Shown here piece by piece: positions 25,535 to 34,188 of a stretch of DNA of 47,255 nucleotides. This stretch comes from an uncultured Prevotella sp. Its GTDB lineage: Bacteria; Bacteroidota; Bacteroidia; Bacteroidales; Bacteroidaceae. The DNA lies in assembly GCF_937863835.1 (NCBI RefSeq), contig NZ_CALMHT010000122.1, forward strand, positions 1 through 47,255. Reading direction: 5' to 3'. Every line of letters starts with the position of its first letter. The stretch's first letter is position 1. The notes beneath the pieces are model-generated. The model saw only the letters and a list, made by a program, of their open reading frames with translations, did no database searches and was not told the DNA's origin. Both the position numbers and the translations under genes were made by a program.

Positions 25535-25693
25535 ACCGGAACGTTGGGGATAAAATAGAAATACTAGTCCTACTAATCATGATCCATTATATGAAAATTC
25601 AAAATTGTGATGATTCTGTGATGTAGTATTATGTTATGAATCTGCCTTAATCCCTATAAACAGGGCGATAGCGATGTTGCGATGTTTTTTATC

Positions 25694-25739
25694 GAAAAAA
25701 AAGAATGCGCCCCTAGGTCTTTTACAACTTTGGGGCGCA
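25694..25739 (-). terminator. cysS terminator
   Basis: On the minus strand TGCGCCCC (25739-25732) pairs with GGGGCGCA (25713-25706), followed by TTCTTTTTTTT. A strong intrinsic terminator located 25 nt after the cysS stop. Confidence 0.85.
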
Positions 25740-25763
25740 ATATAATTTGTAGAGAGAATCAAT

Positions 25764-27254
25764 TTATTTGTTCAGTCGCCAGGTACATCCGTCTTTGGTG
25801 TCTTTTACATCAAAACCGGCTTCGCTCAGCGCATCGCGTATCTGGTCGCTTGTAGCCCAGTCTTTATCAGCTTTGGCTTTCGCACGGAGGTTGAGTACCA
25901 TGTCTACCACTTTGCCGTAAGCTTCTTCGCGGGCTTCGTTGTTGTTGCCCTTTTCCTCTTTCAGTCCCAGTAGGTCGAAAGCGAAGAGATGCATCGTGTC
26001 GCTCAATTTCTGCAGGTCGTCGGCACTTATCTTTGCCTTGTGGTCGATGATCGTGTTGATCAGATGACAGGCCTCAAACAGATAACTGATGACGATAGGT
26101 GTCTGCAAGTCGTCGTTCATCGCGTCGTAGCAGCGCTGCGGCAGTTCTGTGACAAACTTGGTCACCTCGGCATCACTGGCTTTCTCCGCATTGATGCGGC
26201 CGAGGTCTGTGATACCCGTGAGCAGACGGTCAAGTCCCTTCTCGCTGGCCAACAGAGCCTCGTTGGAGAAGTCGACCGTACCACGGTAGTGGGCAGACAG
26301 GATGAAGAAACGGATCGTCATAGGCGAGTAAGCCTTGTCGAGAGAAGGATGGTTGCCTGTGAAGAACTGCTCCAGTGTGATGAAGTTGCCCAGACTCTTA
26401 CCCATCTTCTGTCCGTTGATCGTGATCATATTGTTGTGCATCCAGTATTTTACCATCTGGTCGCCCTGACTGGCCACAGCCTGGGCTATCTCACATTCGT
26501 GGTGAGGGAAGACAAGGTCCATGCCTCCACCGTGAATATCGAAGTGGTCGCCGAGATACTTGCGTCCCATGGCAGTGCACTCGCAGTGCCAACCGGGGAA
26601 ACCGTCGCTCCATGGAGACGGCCAGCGCATGATGTGCTCAGGTTGTGCCTTCTTCCATAAGGCGAAGTCGACCTGATTGTGCTTCTCGCCCACACCGCCC
26701 AGTTCACGACTGTTGTTGATGACATCATCCAGATTGCGGCCTGAAAGGATGCCATAGTGATGATCTTTGTTGTATTTCTCTATGTCGAAGTATACACTGC
26801 CCTGACTTTCATAAGCATAACCGTTGGCAAGAATCTGCTTGACGAGTTCTTCCTGTTCGATGATATGCCCCGTAGCATGCGGTTCGATGCTAGGCGGCAG
26901 TACATTCAGCGCATTCATGGCATCGTGGTAGCGGTTGGTGTAATATTGAGCTATCTCCATCGGTTCCAATTGTTCCAGACGGGCTTTCTTCTCAATTTTA
27001 TCATCGCCCTCGTCGGCATCGTGTTCCAGATGGCCCACATCCGTAATGTTGCGCACATAACGCACCTTGTATCCGAGATGTTTGAGATAACGGAAAACCA
27101 AATCGAACGTGATGGCGGGACGGGCATGACCGAGATGCGGATCACCATATACGGTAGGACCGCATACATACATCCCCACATTGGGCGCATGCAACGGTTC
27201 GAAACGCTCCTTTTTACGACTGAGAGTATTGTATATAACTAACTTCTGTTCCAT
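25764..27254 (-). CDS. cysS: Cysteine--tRNA ligase
   Basis: A 496-aa class I aminoacyl-tRNA synthetase. [18 protein letters not shown] near residue 29 carries the first Zn-binding Cys and the HIGH signature. WHCECTAM and [10 protein letters not shown] supply further zinc ligands that select cysteine, and [10 protein letters not shown] near 280 is the KMSKS loop. The C-terminal anticodon-binding helical domain is complete. Monocistronic, with its own promoter and terminator. Confidence 0.98.
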   Translation of the reverse strand: MEQKLVIYNTLSRKKERFEPLHAPNVGMYVCGPTVYGDPHLGHARPAITFDLVFRYLKHLGYKVRYVRNITDVGHLEHDADEGDDKIEKKARLEQLEPMEIAQYYTNRYHDAMNALNVLPPSIEPHATGHIIEQEELVKQILANGYAYESQGSVYFDIEKYNKDHHYGILSGRNLDDVINNSRELGGVGEKHNQVDFALWKKAQPEHIMRWPSPWSDGFPGWHCECTAMGRKYLGDHFDIHGGGMDLVFPHHECEIAQAVASQGDQMVKYWMHNNMITINGQKMGKSLGNFITLEQFFTGNHPSLDKAYSPMTIRFFILSAHYRGTVDFSNEALLASEKGLDRLLTGITDLGRINAEKASDAEVTKFVTELPQRCYDAMNDDLQTPIVISYLFEACHLINTIIDHKAKISADDLQKLSDTMHLFAFDLLGLKEEKGNNNEAREEAYGKVVDMVLNLRAKAKADKDWATSDQIRDALSEAGFDVKDTKDGCTWRLNK

Positions 27255-27277
27255 AAATGTTATTGTTTTGTGGGGTA

Positions 27278-27309
27278 CAAAGTTACATCAATTCGGCTAA
27301 TAATCAAAA
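27278..27309 (-). promoter_or_regulatory. cysS promoter
   Basis: The minus strand has TTTTG (27309-27305), 19 nt, then TAACTTTG (27285-27278): a perfect match. The leader is about 20 nt. Confidence 0.8.
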
Positions 27310-27386
27310 TAAAAAACAGAAAGTTTGAAGTTTATACATTTTCCTTACATAATAATTGCACAATTCAACAATTTAAGTGCAAATAA

Positions 27387-27418
27387 TTTTGGTTTTATTA
27401 CGATTTGCTGTAACTTTG
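27387..27418 (+). promoter_or_regulatory. CoA-transferase promoter
   Basis: TTTTG (27387-27391), 19 nt, then TAACTTTG (27411-27418): a perfect match, with a leader of about 35-40 nt to the ATG at 27460. Confidence 0.8.
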
Positions 27419-27459
27419 CACACATTATAAATAAATACAACTTATAATTTAATAATACA

Positions 27460-28968
27460 ATGGCGTATACACGTATCTCGGCTGTTGAGGCAGCTTCGAT
27501 GATTAAGAATGGAGAGAACATCGCCCTTAGCGGATTTACACCAGCAGGTGTGGCTAAGGCTGTAACAAAAGAGTTGGCTGTGATAGCACAGGCGGAACAT
27601 GATGCAGGAAGAGAATTCCAGGTGGGAATCTTTACCGGTGCATCTACCGGACAGAGTACTGATGGTGACATGTCTAATGCCCACGCAATCAAATACCGTG
27701 CCCCTTATACTACCAATCCTGATTTCCGTAAGCATGTCAATGCAGGTGAGATAGCATACAATGACTTGCACCTCAGTCACATGGCACAGGAACTGCGCTA
27801 TGGATTCATGGGTGATGTAGACTGGGCTATTCTCGAAGTTTGCGATATCGAAGAAGGTGCGGATACATGTAAGGCTTATCTTACGGCAGCCGGTGGTATC
27901 AGTCCTACGGCGGCCCGTCTGGCCAAACACGTAATCCTTGAGTTGAACTCATTCCATAGCAAGGGTGCCAAATATCTGCATGATGTATACGAACCTCTAG
28001 ACCCTCCTTACCGTGAGGCTATCCCTATCCTGCATGTCGGCGACCGTATCGGTAAACCTTATGTCGAGATAGACCCTAAGAAGATAGTAGGTGTAGTAGA
28101 ATGTAATATCCCTGATGAGGCCCGTTCATTTAAGGATTCAGACCCTGTCACTACCCAGATCGGTATGAATGTGGCTGAGTTTCTTGTGAATGATATGCAC
28201 CGTGGTATTATCCCGAAATCATTCCTGCCGTTGCAGAGTGGTGTGGGCAGTACGGCCAACGCCATCCTCGGTGCTCTGGGTCAGGATAAGAATGTGCCCA
28301 ATTTCAATATCTATACCGAAGTGCTGCAGGACAGTGTCGTAGGTATGATGCTCGACGGTCGTGTCAAGGATGCTTCGGCTTGTTCTCTTACGGTCACCAA
28401 CGATTGTCTGAAACAGGTTTATGATAATATGGATTACTTCAAACAGCATCTTACACTGCGTCAGAGTGAGATTTCCAACTCTCCTGAGATTATTCGCCGA
28501 CTGGGTGTTATCGCTATCAATACAGCTATCGAATGTGATATCTACGGTAATGCCAACTCTACCCAGATCAGTGGTACGAAGATGATGAACGGTATCGGCG
28601 GCAGCGGCGACTTCGAGCGCAACGCCTATATCAGTATCTTCACCTGTTCATCTGTAGCCAAGGGTGGAAAGATCAGTGCGATTGTTCCGTTCGTCAGTCA
28701 TCAGGACCATTCAGAGCATGATGTCAACGTGATTGCTACCGAGCAGGGCGTTGCTGACCTGAGAGGAAAAAGTCCGATGCAGCGTGCAGAGTTGATTATC
28801 GAAAACTGTGCACATCCTGATTACAAGCAGTTGCTTTGGGATTACCTCAAGATAGCCAAGGGCGGACAGACTCATCATTATCTGCCGGCAGCATTCGCTA
28901 TGCACGATTCTCTGGCTCGTAAGGGTGATATGCGCCTTACCGACTACGCTGAATATATCAAAGAATAA
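27460..28968 (+). CDS. Acetyl-CoA hydrolase/transferase family protein (succinyl-CoA:acetate CoA-transferase type)
   Basis: A 502-aa class I CoA-transferase of the Cat1/AarC/SucCoAT group. Seen: NIALSGFTPAGVAKAV at the start, GASTGQSTDGD near 67, the nucleophilic glutamate region NIYTEVLQDSVVG (Glu287) and the C-terminal GIGGSGDFERNAYISIF and ATEQGVADLRGKSP. In Bacteroidota such enzymes exchange CoA between succinyl-, acetyl- or propionyl-CoA and free acids, feeding acetate, succinate or propionate formation. Strong promoter and tight terminator suggest a highly expressed single gene. The exact acid pair is inferred. Confidence 0.92.
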   Translation: MAYTRISAVEAASMIKNGENIALSGFTPAGVAKAVTKELAVIAQAEHDAGREFQVGIFTGASTGQSTDGDMSNAHAIKYRAPYTTNPDFRKHVNAGEIAYNDLHLSHMAQELRYGFMGDVDWAILEVCDIEEGADTCKAYLTAAGGISPTAARLAKHVILELNSFHSKGAKYLHDVYEPLDPPYREAIPILHVGDRIGKPYVEIDPKKIVGVVECNIPDEARSFKDSDPVTTQIGMNVAEFLVNDMHRGIIPKSFLPLQSGVGSTANAILGALGQDKNVPNFNIYTEVLQDSVVGMMLDGRVKDASACSLTVTNDCLKQVYDNMDYFKQHLTLRQSEISNSPEIIRRLGVIAINTAIECDIYGNANSTQISGTKMMNGIGGSGDFERNAYISIFTCSSVAKGGKISAIVPFVSHQDHSEHDVNVIATEQGVADLRGKSPMQRAELIIENCAHPDYKQLLWDYLKIAKGGQTHHYLPAAFAMHDSLARKGDMRLTDYAEYIKE

Positions 28969-28982
28969 TATATCGCATCATT

Positions 28983-29018
28983 ATGGACGTTCCCTTTAAC
29001 CAAGGGACGTCCATTTTT
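28983..29018 (+). terminator. CoA-transferase terminator
   Basis: ATGGACGT (28983-28990) pairs with ACGTCCAT (29007-29014), and CCCTT (28992-28996) with AAGGG (29002-29006). T5 follows at 29014-29018. A strong intrinsic terminator 15 nt after the stop. Confidence 0.9.
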
Positions 29019-29042
29019 ATTTATATCTTAATACCTGCCACT

Positions 29043-30668
29043 ATGAAAAAATACTTGTTGATTCTATTTTTGTTTATTGGTTACGTAGCACCGTCGTCGG
29101 CTGTGTTCAACGAGAAAGATTTGCCTAAGACCTTGTCTGTGTTGCGCTTTGAACTGAAGACAGCCAATGATGAGTTTACCAGGTATGGGTTAAGATATGA
29201 CAAGAGTGAGATTCTGCAACATGCCCAGTTGATGGCGATGCTGGATAAGTGCGACGAACTCTCGCTGATGCTCTATTCGCAGAAACAGGATTTCACGTTC
29301 GACCTCACTTATGCCTGTCATGAGGTAAACGATATGTACAAGCAACTGCAGATCTATCGAGCTCCTTACCTTGCCATTATGCGCAAGTTGAATATCGAGG
29401 TAGAGAGATACAAAGACCTCAAACAGTCGCTCGAACGGATACCTGCCGTGTCAAGGACCGACAAGAAAAGGACCGACTTCACCAACCGCAAGATGCAGGA
29501 AGACCGCAGAGCCTGTCTGGCTTATGTCAATAATCTGCTGAAAATATACAGTAAGAGCATGAAAGTGCTCCGGAGCGATGATGTAGATTATGCGCTTGCC
29601 ACCAAACGGCTCAAGGAACTGAATAACTATTCCCAGAAACGGTATGGTATCGTGAAGGAAAAGATATTCGTATTGGGACAGACCAACTATATCAAGGTAT
29701 TGTCCGACTTGCCTACTTTCGCGTCGCGTGCGTATGAGGATGCTGTAGACAAATATCAAAGTGGTGTATTTAATAACGAACATAGCGAATGGCGCGGTCC
29801 GATGGTCGTAGGTTTCATATTTTTCGTCCTCATCTCTCTGTCAATAGCCGTCATATTAAGTTATGTAATCGTAAGAATATTGACGAGCAAGGTAAAACGG
29901 ATGAAAACAGCAAGTTTCCGTAAACGTCGTCCCGGACTGATACTTTTCTTCGGTTCCCTGCTGTTCGCCTTCGGTATCATGATAGCCCAGACATACTTAA
30001 GTCACAATTTCTTTACTATAGCAGCAGGACTGCTCGAAGAGTATGCCTTTATGCTGGCCGTCGTTCTGGCATCATTGCTGTTGCGCCTGAGAGATGAACA
30101 GATCAAGCACGGACTGAATGCCTATGCGCCGATTATTGTGATGGGGCTGATCGTCATCACATTCAGGGTGATATTCATACCCAACCGTATGCTCAACCTG
30201 ATATTTCCACCGTTGCTGATTGTGTTTATCGCATGGCAGATGTATGTCATACATAAGGTGCGCGATCATATCACGCAGACCGATTCGGCTTATGCCTGGG
30301 TATCTCTGTTGGCCATGGTCGTCACGGCTGTAGTGGCGTGGTGCGGATATATCCTGCTCAGTGTGCAGATTATTATTTGGTGGTTGTTCCAACTTACTGT
30401 CATTGCCACAATCACCACTTGTTATCATCTGTTGAAGATGTATTACAAGTATCATCTTACCAAACGGCTTCGTGCCTTTCATATCAATCATAAGATGGAA
30501 CGCAGTCTTAACCTGAAGGGTATAGATATTCAGATCACATGGCTGTACGATTTCATACAGTTGTCCATCATTCCTATCTTGCTGATTTATTCCATCCCAT
30601 ACTGTTCGTATCTGGCAGCGGACATCTTCGACCTGTCGATTGTATGCCGCACTTTTTCAGTACTATGA
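29043..30668 (+). CDS. MscS-type channel, N-terminal sensor/membrane part (split gene)
   Basis: A 541-aa protein: signal peptide MKKYLLILFLFIGYVAPSSA, an extracytoplasmic helical/coiled-coil domain (about 22-250) and seven or eight transmembrane helices (about 258 onward, e.g. VGFIFFVLISLSIAVILSYV). This is the layout of the N-terminal half of large MscS/MscK-like channels, but it stops at TGA 30666-30668 after VCRTFSVL, before any pore helix. The MscS core continues in the +1-shifted frame. One extra T in the T5 tract at 30653-30657 would join both into a single protein of about 828 residues. So this is either a frameshifted gene, a sequencing slip or a genuine split. ATG 29043 was chosen for the signal peptide; 28983 lies in the upstream terminator. 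Confidence 0.75.
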   Translation: MKKYLLILFLFIGYVAPSSAVFNEKDLPKTLSVLRFELKTANDEFTRYGLRYDKSEILQHAQLMAMLDKCDELSLMLYSQKQDFTFDLTYACHEVNDMYKQLQIYRAPYLAIMRKLNIEVERYKDLKQSLERIPAVSRTDKKRTDFTNRKMQEDRRACLAYVNNLLKIYSKSMKVLRSDDVDYALATKRLKELNNYSQKRYGIVKEKIFVLGQTNYIKVLSDLPTFASRAYEDAVDKYQSGVFNNEHSEWRGPMVVGFIFFVLISLSIAVILSYVIVRILTSKVKRMKTASFRKRRPGLILFFGSLLFAFGIMIAQTYLSHNFFTIAAGLLEEYAFMLAVVLASLLLRLRDEQIKHGLNAYAPIIVMGLIVITFRVIFIPNRMLNLIFPPLLIVFIAWQMYVIHKVRDHITQTDSAYAWVSLLAMVVTAVVAWCGYILLSVQIIIWWLFQLTVIATITTCYHLLKMYYKYHLTKRLRAFHINHKMERSLNLKGIDIQITWLYDFIQLSIIPILLIYSIPYCSYLAADIFDLSIVCRTFSVL

Positions 30669-31528
30669 TTATCGATGCGCCAGGTATCATACAGATATAT
30701 CCGGAAGTGATACTTTATATCGCGTCACTGGCGTTTCTGTTCTTCTATCTCAATTATGCCGTGAAGGCTTTTTACCGTAACTACAGGATGAAATCGTTGA
30801 TTCGTAAGGACGGTACGCTCAAACTGCATGTCAATCTGGCCAACCTCAATCTTTTCGAGAATATCATCAGCATACTCATCTGGGGTGTCTTCGCCTTGAT
30901 ATCGATGGTGATGCTCAATATACCGAAAGAAGGTATCTCTCTGGTTACCGCGGGTCTTGCCACAGGTGTAGGTTTTGCCATGAAGGATATACTGAACAAT
31001 TTCTTCTATGGTATCCAGTTGATGGCGGGTCGTGTGCATATCGGCGACATCATAGAGTGCGACGGTGTGAGAGGCAGCGTGGAGAGTATTACCTATCAGA
31101 GTACGCAGATACTCACCGGCGACGGTTGTGTGATGGCATTTCTGAATAGTGACCTGTTCAGAAAAAACTTCAAGAATCTCACTAAGAACCATGATTACGA
31201 ATTGGTGATTATACCTGTAGGTGTGGCATACGGCTGCAATATAGAAAATGTGCGCCAGATTATCCTTCAGGCAGTAGCGCCACTGGACGTGAAGGATGAA
31301 AACGGTCGTGATGTCGTCAGTAAGAAACGCGATGTGACAGTAGACCTACAAAACTTTGGTGATAACAGCGTAGACTTGGCTGTCAAGCAACTGGTACTGG
31401 TAGACAAAGAATTCTCTTATAAGGCTCAGGCCCGAGAACTGATTTACAATGCCTTGAACGATAATAAGATAGAGATACCGTTCCCGCAGCGTGATATTTA
31501 TATCCGACAGATGCCGACAGACAAATAA
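30665..31528 (+). CDS. MscS-type mechanosensitive channel core (split gene)
   Basis: From the ATG at 30665 this frame gives 287 aa, the size of a complete minimal MscS (286 aa in E. coli). It has TM1 (QIYPEVILYIASLAFLFFYL), TM2 (FENIISILIWGVFALISMVM) and the Gly/Ala-rich pore helix TM3 (SLVTAGLATGVGFAMKDILN). The beta domain follows (GRVHIGDIIECDGVRGSVESI), then the alpha/beta C-terminus. The ATG overlaps the preceding stop (ATGA), so coupled translation is possible. Frame-open sequence upstream to 30539 is out of frame with the membrane part and is not homologous. Released as an independent subunit or fused to the upstream half, it should gate in response to membrane tension. Confidence 0.78.
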   Translation: MIIDAPGIIQIYPEVILYIASLAFLFFYLNYAVKAFYRNYRMKSLIRKDGTLKLHVNLANLNLFENIISILIWGVFALISMVMLNIPKEGISLVTAGLATGVGFAMKDILNNFFYGIQLMAGRVHIGDIIECDGVRGSVESITYQSTQILTGDGCVMAFLNSDLFRKNFKNLTKNHDYELVIIPVGVAYGCNIENVRQIILQAVAPLDVKDENGRDVVSKKRDVTVDLQNFGDNSVDLAVKQLVLVDKEFSYKAQARELIYNALNDNKIEIPFPQRDIYIRQMPTDK

Positions 31529-31533
31529 AAATA

Positions 31534-31566
31534 GCCCCATACAGTACAATGAATACTGTATGGGGC
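31534..31566. terminator. Bidirectional terminator between mscS and GH31
   Basis: GCCCCATACAGTA (31534-31546) and TACTGTATGGGGC (31554-31566) form a perfect 13-bp stem with a 7-nt loop. The plus side continues TTCTTTCT; the minus side continues TATTTTTATTT. It serves both convergent genes. Confidence 0.92.
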
Positions 31567-31591
31567 TTCTTTCTGTTATCCCGATACCGTT

Positions 31592-34084
31592 TTACATATT
31601 AACTAGTATCTTTTTCCCTTTATATTCTATTGTCTTTCCATTGGTGCATGCTTTCTCGCCCGATGGGGTAGTGCCGTCGACCAATATGATATGAAACTTC
31701 CGATTTTTCAACATACCTTTATAACTGCCTTTGCGGTCGGCGATGGTCAGTGTGCGGGCAGCATCATTGTATGAGAATGTAATCTGCGTGAAAGCACCCT
31801 TTTCGTAATGATAGTTGTCACCCTCATCTTCATATAGCGTGAATGTACCGTCGGCACCGGGGTAAACTCTTATTTCCAGATTATCCCATGGCTTCTCTGA
31901 TGAATATTCCACAGCCTCACCGAACGGGATAATGGCTCCTGCCCTCACGTATACAGGCATCGTAGTGATAGGACAGGCACGACTGATTTCCTGTCCGCCC
32001 TGTCGTTTCTCGTTGGTCCAAAAGTCGTACCAGCAGGTACCGGCAGGCAGATAAACCTTGACGGCCGCTGAGGCTTTCGAGATATCAGGATAAGTGAGAT
32101 GTCCCTTTTTGTTCTCATCATTCCAGGTATAGAGCGGATCAGTGACAGGTCTGACAAGTATACTGCGGCCGAAGAGATATTCGTCGTTCCTGTTGATAGC
32201 CTTTTTGTCCTTGGCGAAATCCATGACGAGTGGACGTATCATACTGCCGTTGCCTTGTACCACATCGCCGGCATTACTATATATGTACGGCAGCATGCGG
32301 TAGCGCAATTGGATATATTGTTTCTGTACATCGAAAGCCCAGTCGCCGGGATTACCGAACCGGTACAGTTCATCGACCATAGGCGAAGAACAATGGTTTC
32401 GCATCAGAGGCATGAAAGCACCCCACTGCATCCAACGTACCTGTAGTTCCTGCATGGCGGGATTCTTAGGGTCGTTGCCATAGTCCCAGCCGAAGAAACC
32501 GCCGATGTCCGTATTCCAATAAGGGATACCGCAAATCACATAGTTCAGTCCGGAAGGTATCTGGTTCTTCATCACATCCCAGTTGGATACCACGTCGCCG
32601 CTCCAACTGAATGTGCCGTAATGTTGTAGTCCGAATGCACCGCAACGGGTCATCTGCACCGAACGCTTGTTATTTCCTTTCATCGCCCTCTGATGTTCGT
32701 ATATACCCATGTTGTGCATCAGCGGGAAAGCATTTTTCACGCTCAGCCACGAACCGTCGTAAGTGATATAGTCGTTGTCGCCCGGCTTTTCGAAGTGGTC
32801 TGGTTCGGAAGAGTCTGTCCACCATGCATCGATACCCATATCGTAAAGTGATGTCAGGTACTTCCAGTACAGGTCGCGTGCCTTGGGATTGAATACATCG
32901 TAAGGTTTTACGCCGGCATTGCGGGGCCATGTGTCAAACGGCAGCAGTGCCCCCATCTTGTCAAGAGCCTTGTACTGTTCTGTCCAAGGACCGAAACTGG
33001 CCCATATCGAAATCATGAGGTGCGTGTTCTTCTCGTGGGCATACTTCAGCATATCGGCAGGAGTTTTGATTCTCAGGTCAGCATAACGGGCGTTCTTGTC
33101 TTCATCGTTCGGCAGATATTTGCTCCAATTCTTGTCGCCCATCTTATTGATATAATGAGGGTTCATAAACCGCATCGCGTTCCAGTTGGAATCGCATCCC
33201 CAGTATTGCCAGTCTTGTACGATACCGTCCAGAGGGATATGCAGTTCACGATACTTGTCTATCACATCGCACAATTCGTCAGTACTCTTGTATCTCTCAC
33301 GGCATTGCCAGTGACCCATGGTCCATAAAGGAAACATGGTAGCCTGACCCGACAGGGCACGTATCTGAGCCACGACGCCATCCTGTGTGCCGTCCTGATA
33401 CATCAAGTAATAATCTGTCATCGCAGCCACCTCCGACCGGAAAGAAGTCTCTGTCTCAGAGTCGTCGAAAAAAGACTTGCCTGCATTGTCCCAATACAGC
33501 CCGTACCCTTTTTCGGAAGTGAAATAAGGGATGGTGATATTGGTGTTGCCGCTCCATATCATAACATGCTCTCCACGCTGGTTGAGGACAGGGCACTGAC
33601 GCTGTCCGAGTCCGAAGATAGCCTCGTTTTTATCCAGTATGTAAGATTGGGATACTTTGTATTTGCCCTTGTTTACACCGGTCTGTATTTCCTCTACCGA
33701 ACAGTTGTCTTTACCGGCTGCTTCCTTTTCTTTCAACAGAGGTTCGCCCTGATGGCTGAAGAAAGAGATGCAACCGCTTTGCTCATCCACCCTGACGGTG
33801 ATATTGGCAGTAGACAAGGTTGCTGTACCATCCTTTTCCGAATAGTCGGCAGCACACTTCTCAGGTTGCATAATCACCGAGTAACTTTTCTTGGCAGGCA
33901 TTTCCTTGAGTGAAGACGGATACTTCACGACCCTGATGATGCCGGGTGAATAGACGATGACCTCTTCGCATATACCGCTCGAAGGTATATCGATTTTCAT
34001 CCCGTTCCGGGTTCGTGTCATGTTCTGTGCCGATGTCAACAGACAGACAGTCAGTGCACAACATAATAATAGATTTCTTTTCAT
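31592..34084 (-). CDS. Glycoside hydrolase family 31 protein, probable alpha-xylosidase
   Basis: An 830-aa secreted enzyme: signal peptide MKRNLLLCCALTVCLLTSAQ, an N-terminal beta-sandwich, then the GH31 barrel. The nucleophile is Asp424 in AWWTDSSEPD, with the acid/base region SWSGDVVSNWDVM further on; GIVQDWQYWG and WQCRERYKS fit the alpha-xylosidase branch rather than alpha-glucosidase. A C-terminal beta domain follows. It would remove alpha-1,6-xylose from xyloglucan oligosaccharides (inference from family and neighbours). ATG 34084 was chosen for the signal peptide. The promoter has an AraC-type operator candidate, and the regulator gene ends just upstream. Confidence 0.87.
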   Translation of the reverse strand: MKRNLLLCCALTVCLLTSAQNMTRTRNGMKIDIPSSGICEEVIVYSPGIIRVVKYPSSLKEMPAKKSYSVIMQPEKCAADYSEKDGTATLSTANITVRVDEQSGCISFFSHQGEPLLKEKEAAGKDNCSVEEIQTGVNKGKYKVSQSYILDKNEAIFGLGQRQCPVLNQRGEHVMIWSGNTNITIPYFTSEKGYGLYWDNAGKSFFDDSETETSFRSEVAAMTDYYLMYQDGTQDGVVAQIRALSGQATMFPLWTMGHWQCRERYKSTDELCDVIDKYRELHIPLDGIVQDWQYWGCDSNWNAMRFMNPHYINKMGDKNWSKYLPNDEDKNARYADLRIKTPADMLKYAHEKNTHLMISIWASFGPWTEQYKALDKMGALLPFDTWPRNAGVKPYDVFNPKARDLYWKYLTSLYDMGIDAWWTDSSEPDHFEKPGDNDYITYDGSWLSVKNAFPLMHNMGIYEHQRAMKGNNKRSVQMTRCGAFGLQHYGTFSWSGDVVSNWDVMKNQIPSGLNYVICGIPYWNTDIGGFFGWDYGNDPKNPAMQELQVRWMQWGAFMPLMRNHCSSPMVDELYRFGNPGDWAFDVQKQYIQLRYRMLPYIYSNAGDVVQGNGSMIRPLVMDFAKDKKAINRNDEYLFGRSILVRPVTDPLYTWNDENKKGHLTYPDISKASAAVKVYLPAGTCWYDFWTNEKRQGGQEISRACPITTMPVYVRAGAIIPFGEAVEYSSEKPWDNLEIRVYPGADGTFTLYEDEGDNYHYEKGAFTQITFSYNDAARTLTIADRKGSYKGMLKNRKFHIILVDGTTPSGEKACTNGKTIEYKGKKILVNM

Positions 34085-34111
34085 AATAAAGATATTAAAT
34101 AATTTCTGCCG

Positions 34112-34119
34112 CAAAGATA
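34112..34119 (-). promoter_or_regulatory. -7 box of the GH31 promoter
   Basis: TATCTTTG on the minus strand (34119-34112). The -33 position (about 34139-34143) has no TTTG, as expected for a promoter needing an activator. Confidence 0.6.
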
Positions 34120-34143
34120 AAAAGTATCTGCGGAAAAGTGATA

Positions 34144-34177
34144 AAACAAATGTTGATTTCGATGCAACAAATGTTGA
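34144..34177 (-). promoter_or_regulatory. Tandem direct-repeat operator in front of GH31
   Basis: AACAAATGTTGA occurs perfectly twice, at 34145-34156 and 34166-34177, a period of exactly 21 bp (two helical turns). It lies directly upstream of the -33 region of the GH31 promoter. Each copy also contains the dyad ACA-AA-TGT. This is the arrangement of AraC-family activator sites, and the regulator gene ends 12 nt away at 34189. Confidence 0.65.
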
Positions 34178-34188
34178 AAAAGCCCTGC

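Larger units (their letters stand above)
25292..25763. other. 472-bp intergenic region with repeat element
   Basis: No convincing gene. It holds the inverted repeat element at 25446-25534 and the cysS terminator at 25694-25739. Short frames exist (for example 63 codons on the minus strand across the repeat), but they lack a promoter and their sequence is explained by the repeat. The stretch 25535-25690 is AT-rich with no feature that I can name. Confidence 0.6.

Noticed and set aside
30539..30664. Upstream extension of the second MscS frame
   Set aside because: These 42 codons are the first MscS frame read out of phase; the homologous sequence begins only at about 30658, and the ATG at 30665 is better placed.
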